From the NCBI RefSeq assembly GCF_002849595.1, contig NZ_NRQR01000012.1, positions 143,328-207,327 on the forward strand: a stretch of 64,000 nucleotides of DNA, given 5' to 3'. The translations under genes were made by a program, and so were the position numbers. The stretch comes from Luteimonas rhizosphaerae (GTDB taxonomy: Bacteria; Pseudomonadota; Gammaproteobacteria; Xanthomonadales; Xanthomonadaceae). A model generated the notes under the pieces. It did no database searches and had not been told where the DNA came from. It was given only the letters and a program-made list of their open reading frames with translations. The stretch's first letter is position 1. Every line of letters begins with the position of its first letter. Below are positions 37,459 through 45,545 of this stretch, one piece after another.

Positions 37459-37806
37459 TTATTCGTAATGGCTGCCCGGCGCGTCGACCCAGTGGTGCAG
37501 GCGATGGGTCAGTGCCGGCGTCGTCGCGATGAAGCGGAAACCCGCCCAGACGCTGCCCGCGAGCGTGGCCTCGTCGACCCACAACAGGTGCGCGCCGAGT
37601 TCGACCGGCGTCGCCGCGTCCGCGCCCGGCAGCGAGAAACTGAACTGGTACAGCGCGTCGTCGACCAGCGGTTCCGACGCGATCATCAGCATGCCGGTCT
37701 CGGACAGGTTGCCGATGCGACCGACGACGCGCTCGGTCATCGTGTCGGTGACGAGGATGACGTCCGAGGCCTTGCGGCGTCGGGCGCGGCGGAACTCCTG
37801 CATCAT
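37459..37806 (-). CDS. PilZ domain protein
   Basis: The 115-aa single PilZ domain has both c-di-GMP binding motifs: an Arg-rich RRARRRK (RxxxR) near residues 6-12 and NLSETGM ((D/N)xSxxG) near 33-39. Binding of c-di-GMP is therefore predicted. Its ATG overlaps the DUF1631 stop by ATGA, so it is translated from the same message as a likely effector partner. Confidence 0.88.
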   Translation of the reverse strand: MMQEFRRARRRKASDVILVTDTMTERVVGRIGNLSETGMLMIASEPLVDDALYQFSFSLPGADAATPVELGAHLLWVDEATLAGSVWAGFRFIATTPALTHRLHHWVDAPGSHYE

Positions 37807-40118
37807 GCGGGCTGCTCCATCGGGGCCGCATCGCCCCGGCCGGCGAAGCTGCGCAGCGCGCCGATCGCGGCCTGCCAGGCGCGGTCGACGAGATGGCCCC
37901 GGTCGGCGGTGACGATGCGTGCATTGCCGGTCGCCAGCTGCCGGGCCACCGCGTCGAGCGAGTGTTCGCCGATCCGTTGGCCGCGCTGGTTGACGAACAG
38001 CACGTTGTCGCTGAGCGGGCTGAACCACGACATGCGCCGGCGGGTCACGTCGCCCTGTTGATTGGTCACGAATTCGAACCAGGTGCCGAAGGGCAGGGTG
38101 CGCAGGTTGTCGTAATGCGCCTGCTCTTCGGGCGTGCGCGGGGGCAGCTGCGGGCGCCGCGCCTTCTCCGCGTCCTCGCCGAGCCGTGCGCGCGCCTTGA
38201 GCTTCATCGCCAGTTCGGTGCGCGATGTCGCATCGTCCTCGTCGCCGCCGTGGCGGGTCAGCCGCTGGGCGATGACGCCGGCTTCCTCGCCGTGATAGCC
38301 GACCTGCGCCAGCGAGGCTTCGACCTGCGCCTGCAGATCGGGATCGTGCGGCGCATCGCCGCGCAGCGCGGTCTCGACGATCCGGCGGGTCGCCGCCAGC
38401 TGCCGACGCCACGCGTCGGAATCCTCGCCGTGGCGCAGCAGCGTCAGCGTCAGCACGTCGGCCCACGCCTGGTCGAGCAGCGAACGCGAGAAGCGCGGAA
38501 TGCGCAGGTCGCCGACCAGGTTCTGCAGCACCTCGGCGGCGCGCAGCTTCGCGGCCTCGAGTTTTTCCTTGCCGCGCGCCGCTTCGATGTGCCGGCGCTC
38601 CTGCAGTTCCGCGGTGCGGGCCTGGGCCTGGAGCTGCGCCTGCAGCTGGGCGTTGCCGTCGGCGAAGACCTGGACGTCGTCCTGGTAATGCTGGAGCACG
38701 TAGGCGACGGCGTGGCGCAACGCCACCAGCAGGCGCGGATCGACCGTCGGCTCGTCGAGCCAGCGCGCGGCGCTTTCGGCGACGGTATTGAGCAGTTGCC
38801 GCGCCGGATGCTGCTGGCGGGTGAAGAACGAATGGTCCTGCAGCGCGACGCGCAGCATCGGAATCTGCAGGTCGCGGACCAGCGACGCCGACGGCGCCTC
38901 GCTGCGGACCTCTTCTTCCAGATGGCCGTAGAGCATCGCCAGCAGTTCGAAGGCGTCCTCGTCCCGCGGCGTCAGCGTCGCGGCTTCGCCGCTGCGCTGG
39001 CGGGCCTGGGCGAGCAGCGACTGCTTGATCTCCATCAGGCCCTGGGTCGAGCGGCTGCCGGCCTGCGACTGCAGCTTGTGCAGCGCATCGGTGACCTCGC
39101 GCGTCGGCAGCGCCTGGCGCACGCGGCCGTCGTCGGCCCGCGGGCGGAACTTCTGCAGCAGTTCGCGGCGTCCCGACATCAGCTGTTCGAGCCGGCGGTA
39201 CGCGGTCTCGTGGTCTTCGGCGTCTTCGACCGCCTGCGCGCCGAGCTCACCGCTCCACGCGGTGAAGGGACGCTGCGCGGCACTGGCGGCCGTCGCGGTC
39301 CGCGCCGCCGGCGTGGCCCCCGGCGCACGCGGCGCCGCGGTCGTACGCTCGCCGTCGCGGGGCGTCGGCGTCGTCTCGACGGCCGGCGCGTTGCGGGTGC
39401 GCATCGGCACGTAGGTCAGCGCCGGCAGGATGCCGCTCTCGGCCAGCGCCGCGTCCAGCCGTTCGAGGATCCGCGCGTAGCTGGCCATCACCACGCGATC
39501 GAAGATCCGGTACAGCAGCAGGCGTGCGTCGTATTCGATTTCCAGCGCGAGCGCCGTCGACTGGATGGCGCGGCACAGGCACTGCGGGCCGAGCGGGATG
39601 CGCTCGGCATCGAATCCGGGCGCGGCGGCCAGCACGCCGAAGCGCTGGCCCAGCAGGTGCAGCGACAGGCTGGCGCGCCCTTCCTGGCGCGCGGCGATCT
39701 CGCGCAGCACGGTGCCTTCGTCCATCACCGCGTCCTCGACCAGGCTCAGCGCGCCGAAGCCGCCGAACCCGGTCGCGTCCAACGCGGCCGGCGACGGCGA
39801 GGTCGGTGCGGGCATCCGCACCCGCGCCAGTGACGACTCGATCGACAGCAGGAAATGCGGCAGCAGGTCGGCGCGGTTGAGCCGGAACGCGCGCAGCGCC
39901 TGCATGTAACCGGACTCGAGGCCGGGATTGCGCGCATGGTCGGCGAGGCGGAAGAGCTCCTGTTCGAACTCGCCGATCATCGTCGCCAGCAGCGGGTCGA
40001 GTTCGCCCGCGACGACCGCCAGGGCGCGCTCCAGACTGCGACGCACGCGCGGCGGCAGGCCCGCGGTCGCGAGCGACCGGGGCGGCAGGGTGTCACGGGC
40101 GGACGGGTGGACGGACAT
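37803..40118 (-). CDS. DUF1631 family protein
   Basis: The 771-aa cytoplasmic protein belongs to the DUF1631 family of gamma- and betaproteobacteria, often mislabelled thymidine phosphorylase. A helical N-terminal region (about residues 1-250), an Ala/Pro-rich linker (about 265-300) and a helical middle region with a long coiled coil near 510-550 precede the C-terminal part. That part contains a region (GTWFEFVTNQQGDVTRRRMSWFSP in outline) resembling PilZ-adjacent domains. The function is unknown. The overlap with a PilZ gene suggests c-di-GMP-linked signalling. The start at 40118 is the most plausible; longer readings add an improbable basic N-terminus. Confidence 0.8.
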   Translation of the reverse strand: MSVHPSARDTLPPRSLATAGLPPRVRRSLERALAVVAGELDPLLATMIGEFEQELFRLADHARNPGLESGYMQALRAFRLNRADLLPHFLLSIESSLARVRMPAPTSPSPAALDATGFGGFGALSLVEDAVMDEGTVLREIAARQEGRASLSLHLLGQRFGVLAAAPGFDAERIPLGPQCLCRAIQSTALALEIEYDARLLLYRIFDRVVMASYARILERLDAALAESGILPALTYVPMRTRNAPAVETTPTPRDGERTTAAPRAPGATPAARTATAASAAQRPFTAWSGELGAQAVEDAEDHETAYRRLEQLMSGRRELLQKFRPRADDGRVRQALPTREVTDALHKLQSQAGSRSTQGLMEIKQSLLAQARQRSGEAATLTPRDEDAFELLAMLYGHLEEEVRSEAPSASLVRDLQIPMLRVALQDHSFFTRQQHPARQLLNTVAESAARWLDEPTVDPRLLVALRHAVAYVLQHYQDDVQVFADGNAQLQAQLQAQARTAELQERRHIEAARGKEKLEAAKLRAAEVLQNLVGDLRIPRFSRSLLDQAWADVLTLTLLRHGEDSDAWRRQLAATRRIVETALRGDAPHDPDLQAQVEASLAQVGYHGEEAGVIAQRLTRHGGDEDDATSRTELAMKLKARARLGEDAEKARRPQLPPRTPEEQAHYDNLRTLPFGTWFEFVTNQQGDVTRRRMSWFSPLSDNVLFVNQRGQRIGEHSLDAVARQLATGNARIVTADRGHLVDRAWQAAIGALRSFAGRGDAAPMEQPA

Positions 40119-40286
40119 ACCGGCGGCAACACATGGCATTCGGTCGCATTTATGTAGCACGCGCCGCGCGCGCCGGCCAGTCGGATCGCCGTCGCGACGC
40201 GGCAACGGCAAGCGATGCGGCATGCGGCCAGGCAGACGTCGCGCGGTCCTGCCGCGGGCCCGGCGCAGGCGGTCCTGCGCGCGGAC

Positions 40287-41504
40287 CTAGTCCTCCAGGA
40301 ACAGCGCGACCACGTCGTTGGTGAAGCGCTGGCCGAGGGCGGTCGGCCGGACGCGATCGGCGTCGACGTCGAGCCAGCCCTGCGCCACGGCCGCGGCGAG
40401 CGGCGCGGCGATCGCCGCGCGCGGCAGGCCGGTGCGCGCTTCGAAGTCGGCGAGGCGGAAGCCTTCGACCAGGCGCAGCGTATTGAGCATGTATTCGAAG
40501 GGCCGGCGCGCGGGCGCGATGCGGTCGTCGTCGCCGATCGCCTCCGCCCGGCCGGCGGTCGCCAGCCACGCGGTCGGGTGCTTGTGCTTCCAGCGGCGCA
40601 GGATCGTCTCCTCGCTGCCGAGGGTGATCTTGCCGTGGGCGCCGGCGCCGATGCCGAGGTAGTCGCCGAAGCGCCAGTAGTTGAGGTTGTGCGCGCACTG
40701 CCGGCCCGGCTGCGCATACGCCGAGACCTCGTATTGCGCGTACCCCGCCGCGGCGAGCTGCGCCTGGCAGTGCTCCTGCATGTCCCAGGCGAGATCGTCG
40801 TCGGGCAGCGCGTCCGGCGGCCGTGCGGCGAACACGGTGTTGGGTTCCAGCGTCAGCTGGTAGTGCGAGATGTGGGTCGGCGCCAGCGCGATCGCGCGCG
40901 CGACGTCGTCAGCCGCCATCGCCAGTGTCTGGCCCGGCAGCGCGTACATCAGGTCGAGGTTGAAGTTGTCGAAACCCGCGTCGCGCGCCAGCTGCACCGC
41001 GGCCACTGCCTGCGCGCTGTCGTGGATACGGCCGAGCCGCTGCAGGCAGGCGTCGTCGAAGGTCTGGATGCCGAAGCTGATCCGGTTCACGCCGGCGCGC
41101 AGGTAGTCCTCGAAGCGGCCGTGCTCGGCCGTGCCGGGATTGGTCTCCAGCGTGACCTCGCACCCGGGCGCGAAGCGCAGCCGCGCCGACGCCGCCTGCA
41201 GGAAGCGCGCGATCGCGTCGGCGGGAAACAGGCTCGGCGTGCCGCCACCGAAGAACACGCTGTGGATCGTGCGCCCCCAGACCAGCGGCAGGTCGTGCTC
41301 CAGGTCGGCGACGAGCGCGTCGATGTAGGCGTCGAACGGCAGCGCACCGGCGCCGCGGAACTCGTGCGAATTGAAATCGCAGTAGGGGCATTTGCGCACG
41401 CACCACGGCAGGTGCACGTACAGCGCCAGCGGCGGTGGGATCAGGCGCTCGGCCGAGGCGGCCAGCGGGCGGGGCTCGGCGGGTGGGGGCGGCAGAGGCG
41501 GCAT
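40287..41504 (-). CDS. hemW: HemW-type radical SAM heme chaperone
   Basis: The 405-aa radical SAM protein has the cluster motif CVRKCPYC (C35, C39, C42) after LALYVHLPW, then SVFFGGGTPSLF, NPGT, GVNRISFGIQTFDD and the C-terminal HemW domain (YEVSAYAQPGRQCAHNLNYW in outline). HemW inserts heme into respiratory proteins; it is often mislabelled coproporphyrinogen oxidase. It ends the rph-VOC-rdgB-hemW operon, 13 bp after rdgB. Confidence 0.93.
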   Translation of the reverse strand: MPPLPPPPAEPRPLAASAERLIPPPLALYVHLPWCVRKCPYCDFNSHEFRGAGALPFDAYIDALVADLEHDLPLVWGRTIHSVFFGGGTPSLFPADAIARFLQAASARLRFAPGCEVTLETNPGTAEHGRFEDYLRAGVNRISFGIQTFDDACLQRLGRIHDSAQAVAAVQLARDAGFDNFNLDLMYALPGQTLAMAADDVARAIALAPTHISHYQLTLEPNTVFAARPPDALPDDDLAWDMQEHCQAQLAAAGYAQYEVSAYAQPGRQCAHNLNYWRFGDYLGIGAGAHGKITLGSEETILRRWKHKHPTAWLATAGRAEAIGDDDRIAPARRPFEYMLNTLRLVEGFRLADFEARTGLPRAAIAAPLAAAVAQGWLDVDADRVRPTALGQRFTNDVVALFLED

Positions 41505-41517
41505 GGCGTCGCGGCCG

Positions 41518-42111
41518 TCAGAGGCCGGCGGCGAGCTGCCGGGTCAGTGTCGCCAGCGCCTTCGCGCGATGGCTGATCCGGTTCTTCTGCGCGGGTTCGA
41601 GTTCCGCGGCGGTAAGGCCGAGCGCCGGATCGAGGAACACCGGGTTGTAGCCGAAGCCGTGGCTGCCGCGCGGCGCGTCGAGGATGCGGCCTTCCCAGAC
41701 GCCCTCGGCGATCAGCGGCTGCGGATCGTCGGCGCGGCGCAGCAGCACGATCATCGCGTAGAAGCGCGCGGTGCGGGCCGCTTCGGGCACGTCGCGCAGG
41801 GCGTCGAGCAGCTTGGCGTTGTTGGCGGCATCGTCGGTCGGCGTGCCGGCGTAACGCGCGCTGTAGAGGCCGGGCGCGCCGCCGAGTGCATCGACGATCA
41901 GGCCCGAATCGTCGGCCAGCGCGGGCAGGCCGGTCGCGGCCGTCGCATGACGCGCCTTGATCAACGCGTTCTCGACGAACGTGGTCGCCGTCTCCGGCAC
42001 GTCGCCGACGCCGAGCGCACGTTGCGGCACGATCTCGAACGGCAGCCCGGCGAGCATCGCCTGCAGTTCGGCGAGCTTGCCGGCGTTGCCGCTGGCCAGC
42101 ACCAGCTTCAT
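41518..42111 (-). CDS. rdgB: ITP/XTP/dITP pyrophosphatase
   Basis: The 197-aa Ham1/RdgB hydrolyses noncanonical purine triphosphates. Motifs are LVLASGNAGKLAEL, ALADDSGL, APGLYSARYAG, GFGYNPVFLD and KNRISHRAKAL. The length equals E. coli RdgB (197 aa). Its ATG overlaps the VOC gene stop by ATGA. Confidence 0.95.
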   Translation of the reverse strand: MKLVLASGNAGKLAELQAMLAGLPFEIVPQRALGVGDVPETATTFVENALIKARHATAATGLPALADDSGLIVDALGGAPGLYSARYAGTPTDDAANNAKLLDALRDVPEAARTARFYAMIVLLRRADDPQPLIAEGVWEGRILDAPRGSHGFGYNPVFLDPALGLTAAELEPAQKNRISHRAKALATLTRQLAAGL

Positions 42112-42503
42112 CGCGCCGGCTCCAGCAGATCCCAGCGCGTGCCGTAGAGATCGCGGAACACCGCGACGGTGCCGTAGGGCTCGTGGCGTGGCGCTTCGAG
42201 GAACTCGACGCCCGCGGCCTGCATTGCGGCGTGGTCGCGGCGGAAATCGTCGGTGTAGAGGAAATGGTCGACGCGGCCACCGGTCTGGTCGCCGATGCGC
42301 GCGCGCTGCGCGTCGTTCGCGGGTTCGGCCAGCAGCAGCGCCGCGTCCTGCGCATTGCCCGGCCCGACGACGACCCAGCGCTTGCCGGCGCCGAGCACGC
42401 GGTCTTCCAGCACCCGGAACCCGAGCGCACCGGTGTACCAGGCGATGGCCGCGTCGTAGTCGGCCACCAGCAACGTGGTCAGCGCGATGCGCCGCATCAT
42501 CAT
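42108..42503 (-). CDS. VOC family (glyoxalase/bleomycin-resistance-like) protein
   Basis: The 131-aa protein is a single vicinal-oxygen-chelate unit: [29 protein letters not shown] and [19 protein letters not shown] near the end. VOC proteins include glyoxalase I, dioxygenases and resistance proteins; the substrate cannot be assigned. It overlaps rph upstream and rdgB downstream by ATGA on each side, an unusual but tight placement. Confidence 0.88.
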   Translation of the reverse strand: MMMRRIALTTLLVADYDAAIAWYTGALGFRVLEDRVLGAGKRWVVVGPGNAQDAALLLAEPANDAQRARIGDQTGGRVDHFLYTDDFRRDHAAMQAAGVEFLEAPRHEPYGTVAVFRDLYGTRWDLLEPAR

Positions 42504-43228
42504 CCCGCCAGTGCGGCGCGCTGCAACGCGACCAGTTCCGTGACCCCGGCTTCGGCCAGGGCCAGCATCGCGTCCATCTCGGCGCGACGGAAGGCATGGC
42601 CCTCGGCCGTGCCCTGGACCTCGATGAAGCCGCCGCCATCGTTCATGACGACATTCATGTCGGTGTCGCAGTCGCTGTCCTCGGCGTAGTCCAGGTCGAG
42701 CACCGGCACGCCGCGGTAGACGCCGACCGACACGGCCGCGATCGCGCCGTGCACCGGGTCGCGGCTGATCTCGCGCTTCGCGCGCAGCACGCCGATCGCA
42801 TCGACCAGGGCGACGTAGGCACCCGTGATCGCCGCGGTGCGGGTGCCGCCGTCGGCCTGCAGCACGTCGCAATCGAGCGTGATCGTGCGTTCGCCCAGGG
42901 CCTTGCGGTCCACGCAGGCGCGCAGGCTGCGGCCGATCAGGCGCTGGATTTCCAGCGTGCGCCCGCCCTGCTTGCCGCGCGACGCCTCGCGATCGTTGCG
43001 GGTGTTGGTGGCGCGCGGCAGCATGCCGTACTCGGCCGTCACCCAGCCCTCGCCCTTGCCGCGCAGGAAACCGGGCACGCGGTTCTCGACGCTGGCGGTG
43101 CACAGCACGCGGGTGTCGCCGAAGCTGACGAGCACCGAGCCCTCGGCATGGCGCGTGTAACCGCGCTCGAAGCGCACCTCGCGCAGCTGGTCGGGCGCGC
43201 GGCCGCTGGGACGGGTGGGACTGGTCAT
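42500..43228 (-). CDS. rph: ribonuclease PH
   Basis: The 242-aa phosphorolytic exoribonuclease trims tRNA 3' ends. Signatures are [22 protein letters not shown] in outline, [55 protein letters not shown] and [15 protein letters not shown]. The length matches E. coli RNase PH (238 aa). It heads a four-gene operon; a TAGACT -10 lies about 30 nt upstream (43257-43262). Confidence 0.96.
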   Translation of the reverse strand: MTSPTRPSGRAPDQLREVRFERGYTRHAEGSVLVSFGDTRVLCTASVENRVPGFLRGKGEGWVTAEYGMLPRATNTRNDREASRGKQGGRTLEIQRLIGRSLRACVDRKALGERTITLDCDVLQADGGTRTAAITGAYVALVDAIGVLRAKREISRDPVHGAIAAVSVGVYRGVPVLDLDYAEDSDCDTDMNVVMNDGGGFIEVQGTAEGHAFRRAEMDAMLALAEAGVTELVALQRAALAG

Positions 43229-43256
43229 GGCGACGGTGTCTTGCAGGGGGCGGGCA

Positions 43257-43262
43257 AGTCTA
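43257..43262 (-). promoter_or_regulatory. rph: candidate rph -10 (TAGACT)
   Basis: TAGACT on the minus strand with TTGCC downstream is identical in its first ten bases to the lpxL-like promoter, but here about 28 nt precede the ATG. Confidence 0.4.
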
Positions 43263-43305
43263 GCAGCGCGGCCCCTGCCGGTCCCGGCGCGCGCGGCGCC
43301 GGTGG

Positions 43306-43319
43306 CATACTGCGCGGCC
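43306..43319 (+). promoter_or_regulatory. yicC -10 (CATACT) with GC discriminator
   Basis: CATACT-GCGCGGCC lies 19 nt upstream of the yicC ATG; the discriminator is identical to that of gmk. Confidence 0.45.
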
Positions 43320-43338
43320 TGTTCCCGGATGGACCTGC

Positions 43339-44199
43339 ATGATCCGCAGCATGACCGCCTTCGCCACTGGCGAGCGCAGTACCGAGTGGGGCACGCTGGC
43401 GTGCGAACTCCGGGCCGTGAACCACCGTTTCCTCGAACTCGGCACGCGCCTGCCCGAAGAACTGCGCGCGCTGGAACCGCAGCTGCGCGAGCGGGTCGCG
43501 GCGCAGGCCTCGCGCGGCAAGATCGATCTCGGCCTGCGCGTGCGCTCGGCCGAAGGCGGTGGCGAGCTGCAGCTCAACGAAGCGCTGCTCGGCCGGCTGT
43601 CGGCGCTGGCCGGCGAACTCGGCTCGAGCTTTCCCGAGCTGCGCACCGGCTTCACCGAGCTGCTGCAGTTCCCCGGCGTGCTGCAGTCGAAGGCGGTCGA
43701 CCAGGCGGCGCTGCAGGCCGAAGTGCTGGCGCTGCTCGACGACGTGCTGGCCGATTTCGTCGCCGCGCGCGAGCGCGAGGGCGGCAAGCTGGTCGCGGCG
43801 ATCCTCGAACGGGTCGACGGCATCGAACGCATCGCCGGCGAGGTGCAGGCGCTGATCCCGCAGATCCGCGACGGCCAGCGCGCCAAGCTGCAGGCGCGCC
43901 TGGACGAGCTGCCGCATCCGGTCGAGCCCGGCCGCATGGAGCAGGAACTGGTGCTGTGGCTGCAGAAGCTCGATGTCGACGAGGAACTCGATCGGCTCGC
44001 CAGCCACATCGACGAGATCCGCCGCATCCTGCGCCAGCGCGAGCCCGTGGGCCGGCGCCTGGATTTCCTGCTGCAGGAGTTCAACCGCGAAGCCAATACG
44101 CTGGGTTCGAAGTCGGTCGACCGGCGCACGTCGCAGGCGGCCGTGGACCTGAAGGTGCTGATCGACCAGGTCCGCGAACAGGTGCAGAACATTGAGTAG
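43339..44199 (+). CDS. YicC family endoribonuclease-like protein
   Basis: The 286-aa YicC protein starts [14 protein letters not shown], with [17 protein letters not shown] and a C-terminal DUF1732 region ([23 protein letters not shown]). YicC homologs are endoribonucleases that modulate small-RNA decay in E. coli; this is known of the family, not shown here. It is encoded just upstream of gmk in the same order as in many gammaproteobacteria. The length (286 aa) matches the family. Confidence 0.92.
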   Translation: MIRSMTAFATGERSTEWGTLACELRAVNHRFLELGTRLPEELRALEPQLRERVAAQASRGKIDLGLRVRSAEGGGELQLNEALLGRLSALAGELGSSFPELRTGFTELLQFPGVLQSKAVDQAALQAEVLALLDDVLADFVAAREREGGKLVAAILERVDGIERIAGEVQALIPQIRDGQRAKLQARLDELPHPVEPGRMEQELVLWLQKLDVDEELDRLASHIDEIRRILRQREPVGRRLDFLLQEFNREANTLGSKSVDRRTSQAAVDLKVLIDQVREQVQNIE

Positions 44200-44242
44200 G
44201 CCGGGAGCAGGCCGGCCCGCCGCGGCGCCCGCCCAAAGCGGG

Positions 44243-44256
44243 TACGATGCGCGGCC
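44243..44256 (+). promoter_or_regulatory. gmk: gmk -10 (TACGAT) with GC discriminator
   Basis: TACGAT-GCGCGGCC lies between yicC and gmk. It makes the ATG at 44247 an unlikely start because it falls inside the element. The GTG at 44280 lies 31 nt downstream. Confidence 0.5.
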
Positions 44257-44279
44257 TCGTGTGTCGTCCGGAGCCGGGC

Positions 44280-44936
44280 GTGACTGATTCCAAGCCAGCC
44301 GGGACCCCCGCCGCGCCGATGCGCGGCACGCTGTTCATCGTCGCCGCGCCGTCCGGGGCGGGGAAGTCGAGCATCGTCAATGCGTGCCTGGCGCGCGATC
44401 CGGGCATCGCCCTGTCGATCTCGTTCACCTCGCGTCCGCCGCGACCGGGCGAGCGGCATGCCGAGCACTACCACTTCGTCGACAAGGCCGAGTTCCAGCG
44501 CATGATCGCCGCCGGCGAGTTCTTCGAGTACGCCGTCGTGCACGGCGACTGGAAGGGGACCGCGCGGCAGTCGGTCGAGCCGCAGCTCGCGGCCGGCAAG
44601 GACGTGCTGCTGGAGATCGACTGGCAGGGCGCACGCCAGGTCCGCAACAAGGTGCCCGAGGCGGTCAGCGTCTTCATCCTGCCGCCGTCGCGCGAGGCGC
44701 TCGACCAGCGCATGCGCAAGCGCGGGCAGGACAGCGAGGCGGTCATGGCCCAGCGCCTGGCCGCGGCGCGCGAGGAGATGTCGCACTACGTCGAGTTCGA
44801 CTACGTCGTCGTCAACGAGGATTTCGAGACCGCCGTCGGCGAGATGTGCGCGATCTTCCGCGCCAGCCGCCTGCGCCGCGACCGCCAGGCGACGCGCCAC
44901 GCCGACCTGATCGCCGGCCTCCTGGTCGACGACTGA
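44280..44936 (+). CDS. gmk: guanylate kinase
   Basis: The 218-aa enzyme phosphorylates GMP. The P-loop is APSGAGKSS (residues 23-31), followed by SFTSRPPRPGE, the GMP site (HYHFVDKAEFQRMI) and LLEIDWQGARQV. I chose the GTG at 44280; the ATG at 44319 (MRGTLF) would give the family-typical 205 aa and may be the true start. The preceding ATG at 44247 overlaps the promoter and is rejected. Confidence 0.94.
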   Translation: MTDSKPAGTPAAPMRGTLFIVAAPSGAGKSSIVNACLARDPGIALSISFTSRPPRPGERHAEHYHFVDKAEFQRMIAAGEFFEYAVVHGDWKGTARQSVEPQLAAGKDVLLEIDWQGARQVRNKVPEAVSVFILPPSREALDQRMRKRGQDSEAVMAQRLAAAREEMSHYVEFDYVVVNEDFETAVGEMCAIFRASRLRRDRQATRHADLIAGLLVDD

Positions 44937-45009
44937 ACCATGCCGGCGCCGGCAAGCGCTAAGTGCTTGATTCGGCAGGCGGGCCCTTGCGCTGCCCGCG
45001 GCCCGGCCG

Positions 45010-45023
45010 TACCATGCGCGACC
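45010..45023 (+). promoter_or_regulatory. rpoZ: rpoZ -10 (TACCAT) with GC discriminator
   Basis: TACCAT-GCGCGACC lies 44 nt upstream of the rpoZ ATG, followed by CCTTTTCC. Confidence 0.45.
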
Positions 45024-45067
45024 CCTTTTCCTGAATTCGCGCGGCCCACAGGTCGCCGGGAGCCCGC

Positions 45068-45370
45068 ATGGCCCGCATCACCGTAGAAGATTGCCTGGAA
45101 GTCGTCGACAACCGCTTCGAGCTGGTCATGATGGCCGCCAAGCGCGCGCGCCAGCTGGCGAATGGCGTCGAGTCGCAGCTCGACAACAGCGAGAACGACG
45201 ACAAGCCGACCGTGTTGGCGCTGCGTGAGATCGCCGCGCGCCGCATCGACCAGCCCTTCATCGACGCCGTCGACAAGTCCGAGCGCGAGCGCAAGGAACG
45301 CGAGGCGCTGGAGTGGGCCGCGGCCGAAGTCGTCGCCGACGAAGACATGGCCAAGGGCGACGACATCTGA
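45068..45370 (+). CDS. rpoZ: RNA polymerase omega subunit
   Basis: The 100-aa omega subunit begins [20 protein letters not shown], with [11 protein letters not shown] and a helical C-terminus. It assists RNA polymerase assembly and forms part of ppGpp binding site 1 in gammaproteobacteria. It lies between gmk and spoT, the classic order. A terminator follows. Confidence 0.96.
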   Translation: MARITVEDCLEVVDNRFELVMMAAKRARQLANGVESQLDNSENDDKPTVLALREIAARRIDQPFIDAVDKSERERKEREALEWAAAEVVADEDMAKGDDI

Positions 45371-45422
45371 GTCGTCGGCAGCGCGTCGACGACGCGCCGC
45401 CCACCCGATCCGGTTACACCGC

Positions 45423-45453
45423 ACGACCCCGCTCCGGCGGGGTCGTTGCGTTT
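45423..45453 (+). terminator. rho-independent terminator of rpoZ
   Basis: A 10-bp stem ACGACCCCGC/GCGGGGTCGT with a 4-nt loop is followed by TGCGTTT. It separates rpoZ from spoT. Confidence 0.75.
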
Positions 45454-45533
45454 CCGGCGTCGCCGATCGACGCGCCGCGCGAACCGCGGAATGCGCGCGG
45501 CGCACGCCGGTTCCCAAATGCGGGGCGTCCCCG

Positions 45534-45539
45534 TAGTCT
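45534..45539 (+). promoter_or_regulatory. spoT: candidate spoT -10 (TAGTCT), leaderless spacing
   Basis: TAGTCT-GCGCGG-ATG places transcription start at the spoT start codon. The GC discriminator matches the group at gmk, rpoZ and yicC. Confidence 0.4.
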
Positions 45540-45545
45540 GCGCGG

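Noticed and set aside
44247..44279. ATG at 44247 as the gmk start
   Set aside because: It lies inside the -10 element TACGAT-GCGCGGCC; GTG 44280 or ATG 44319 fit better.
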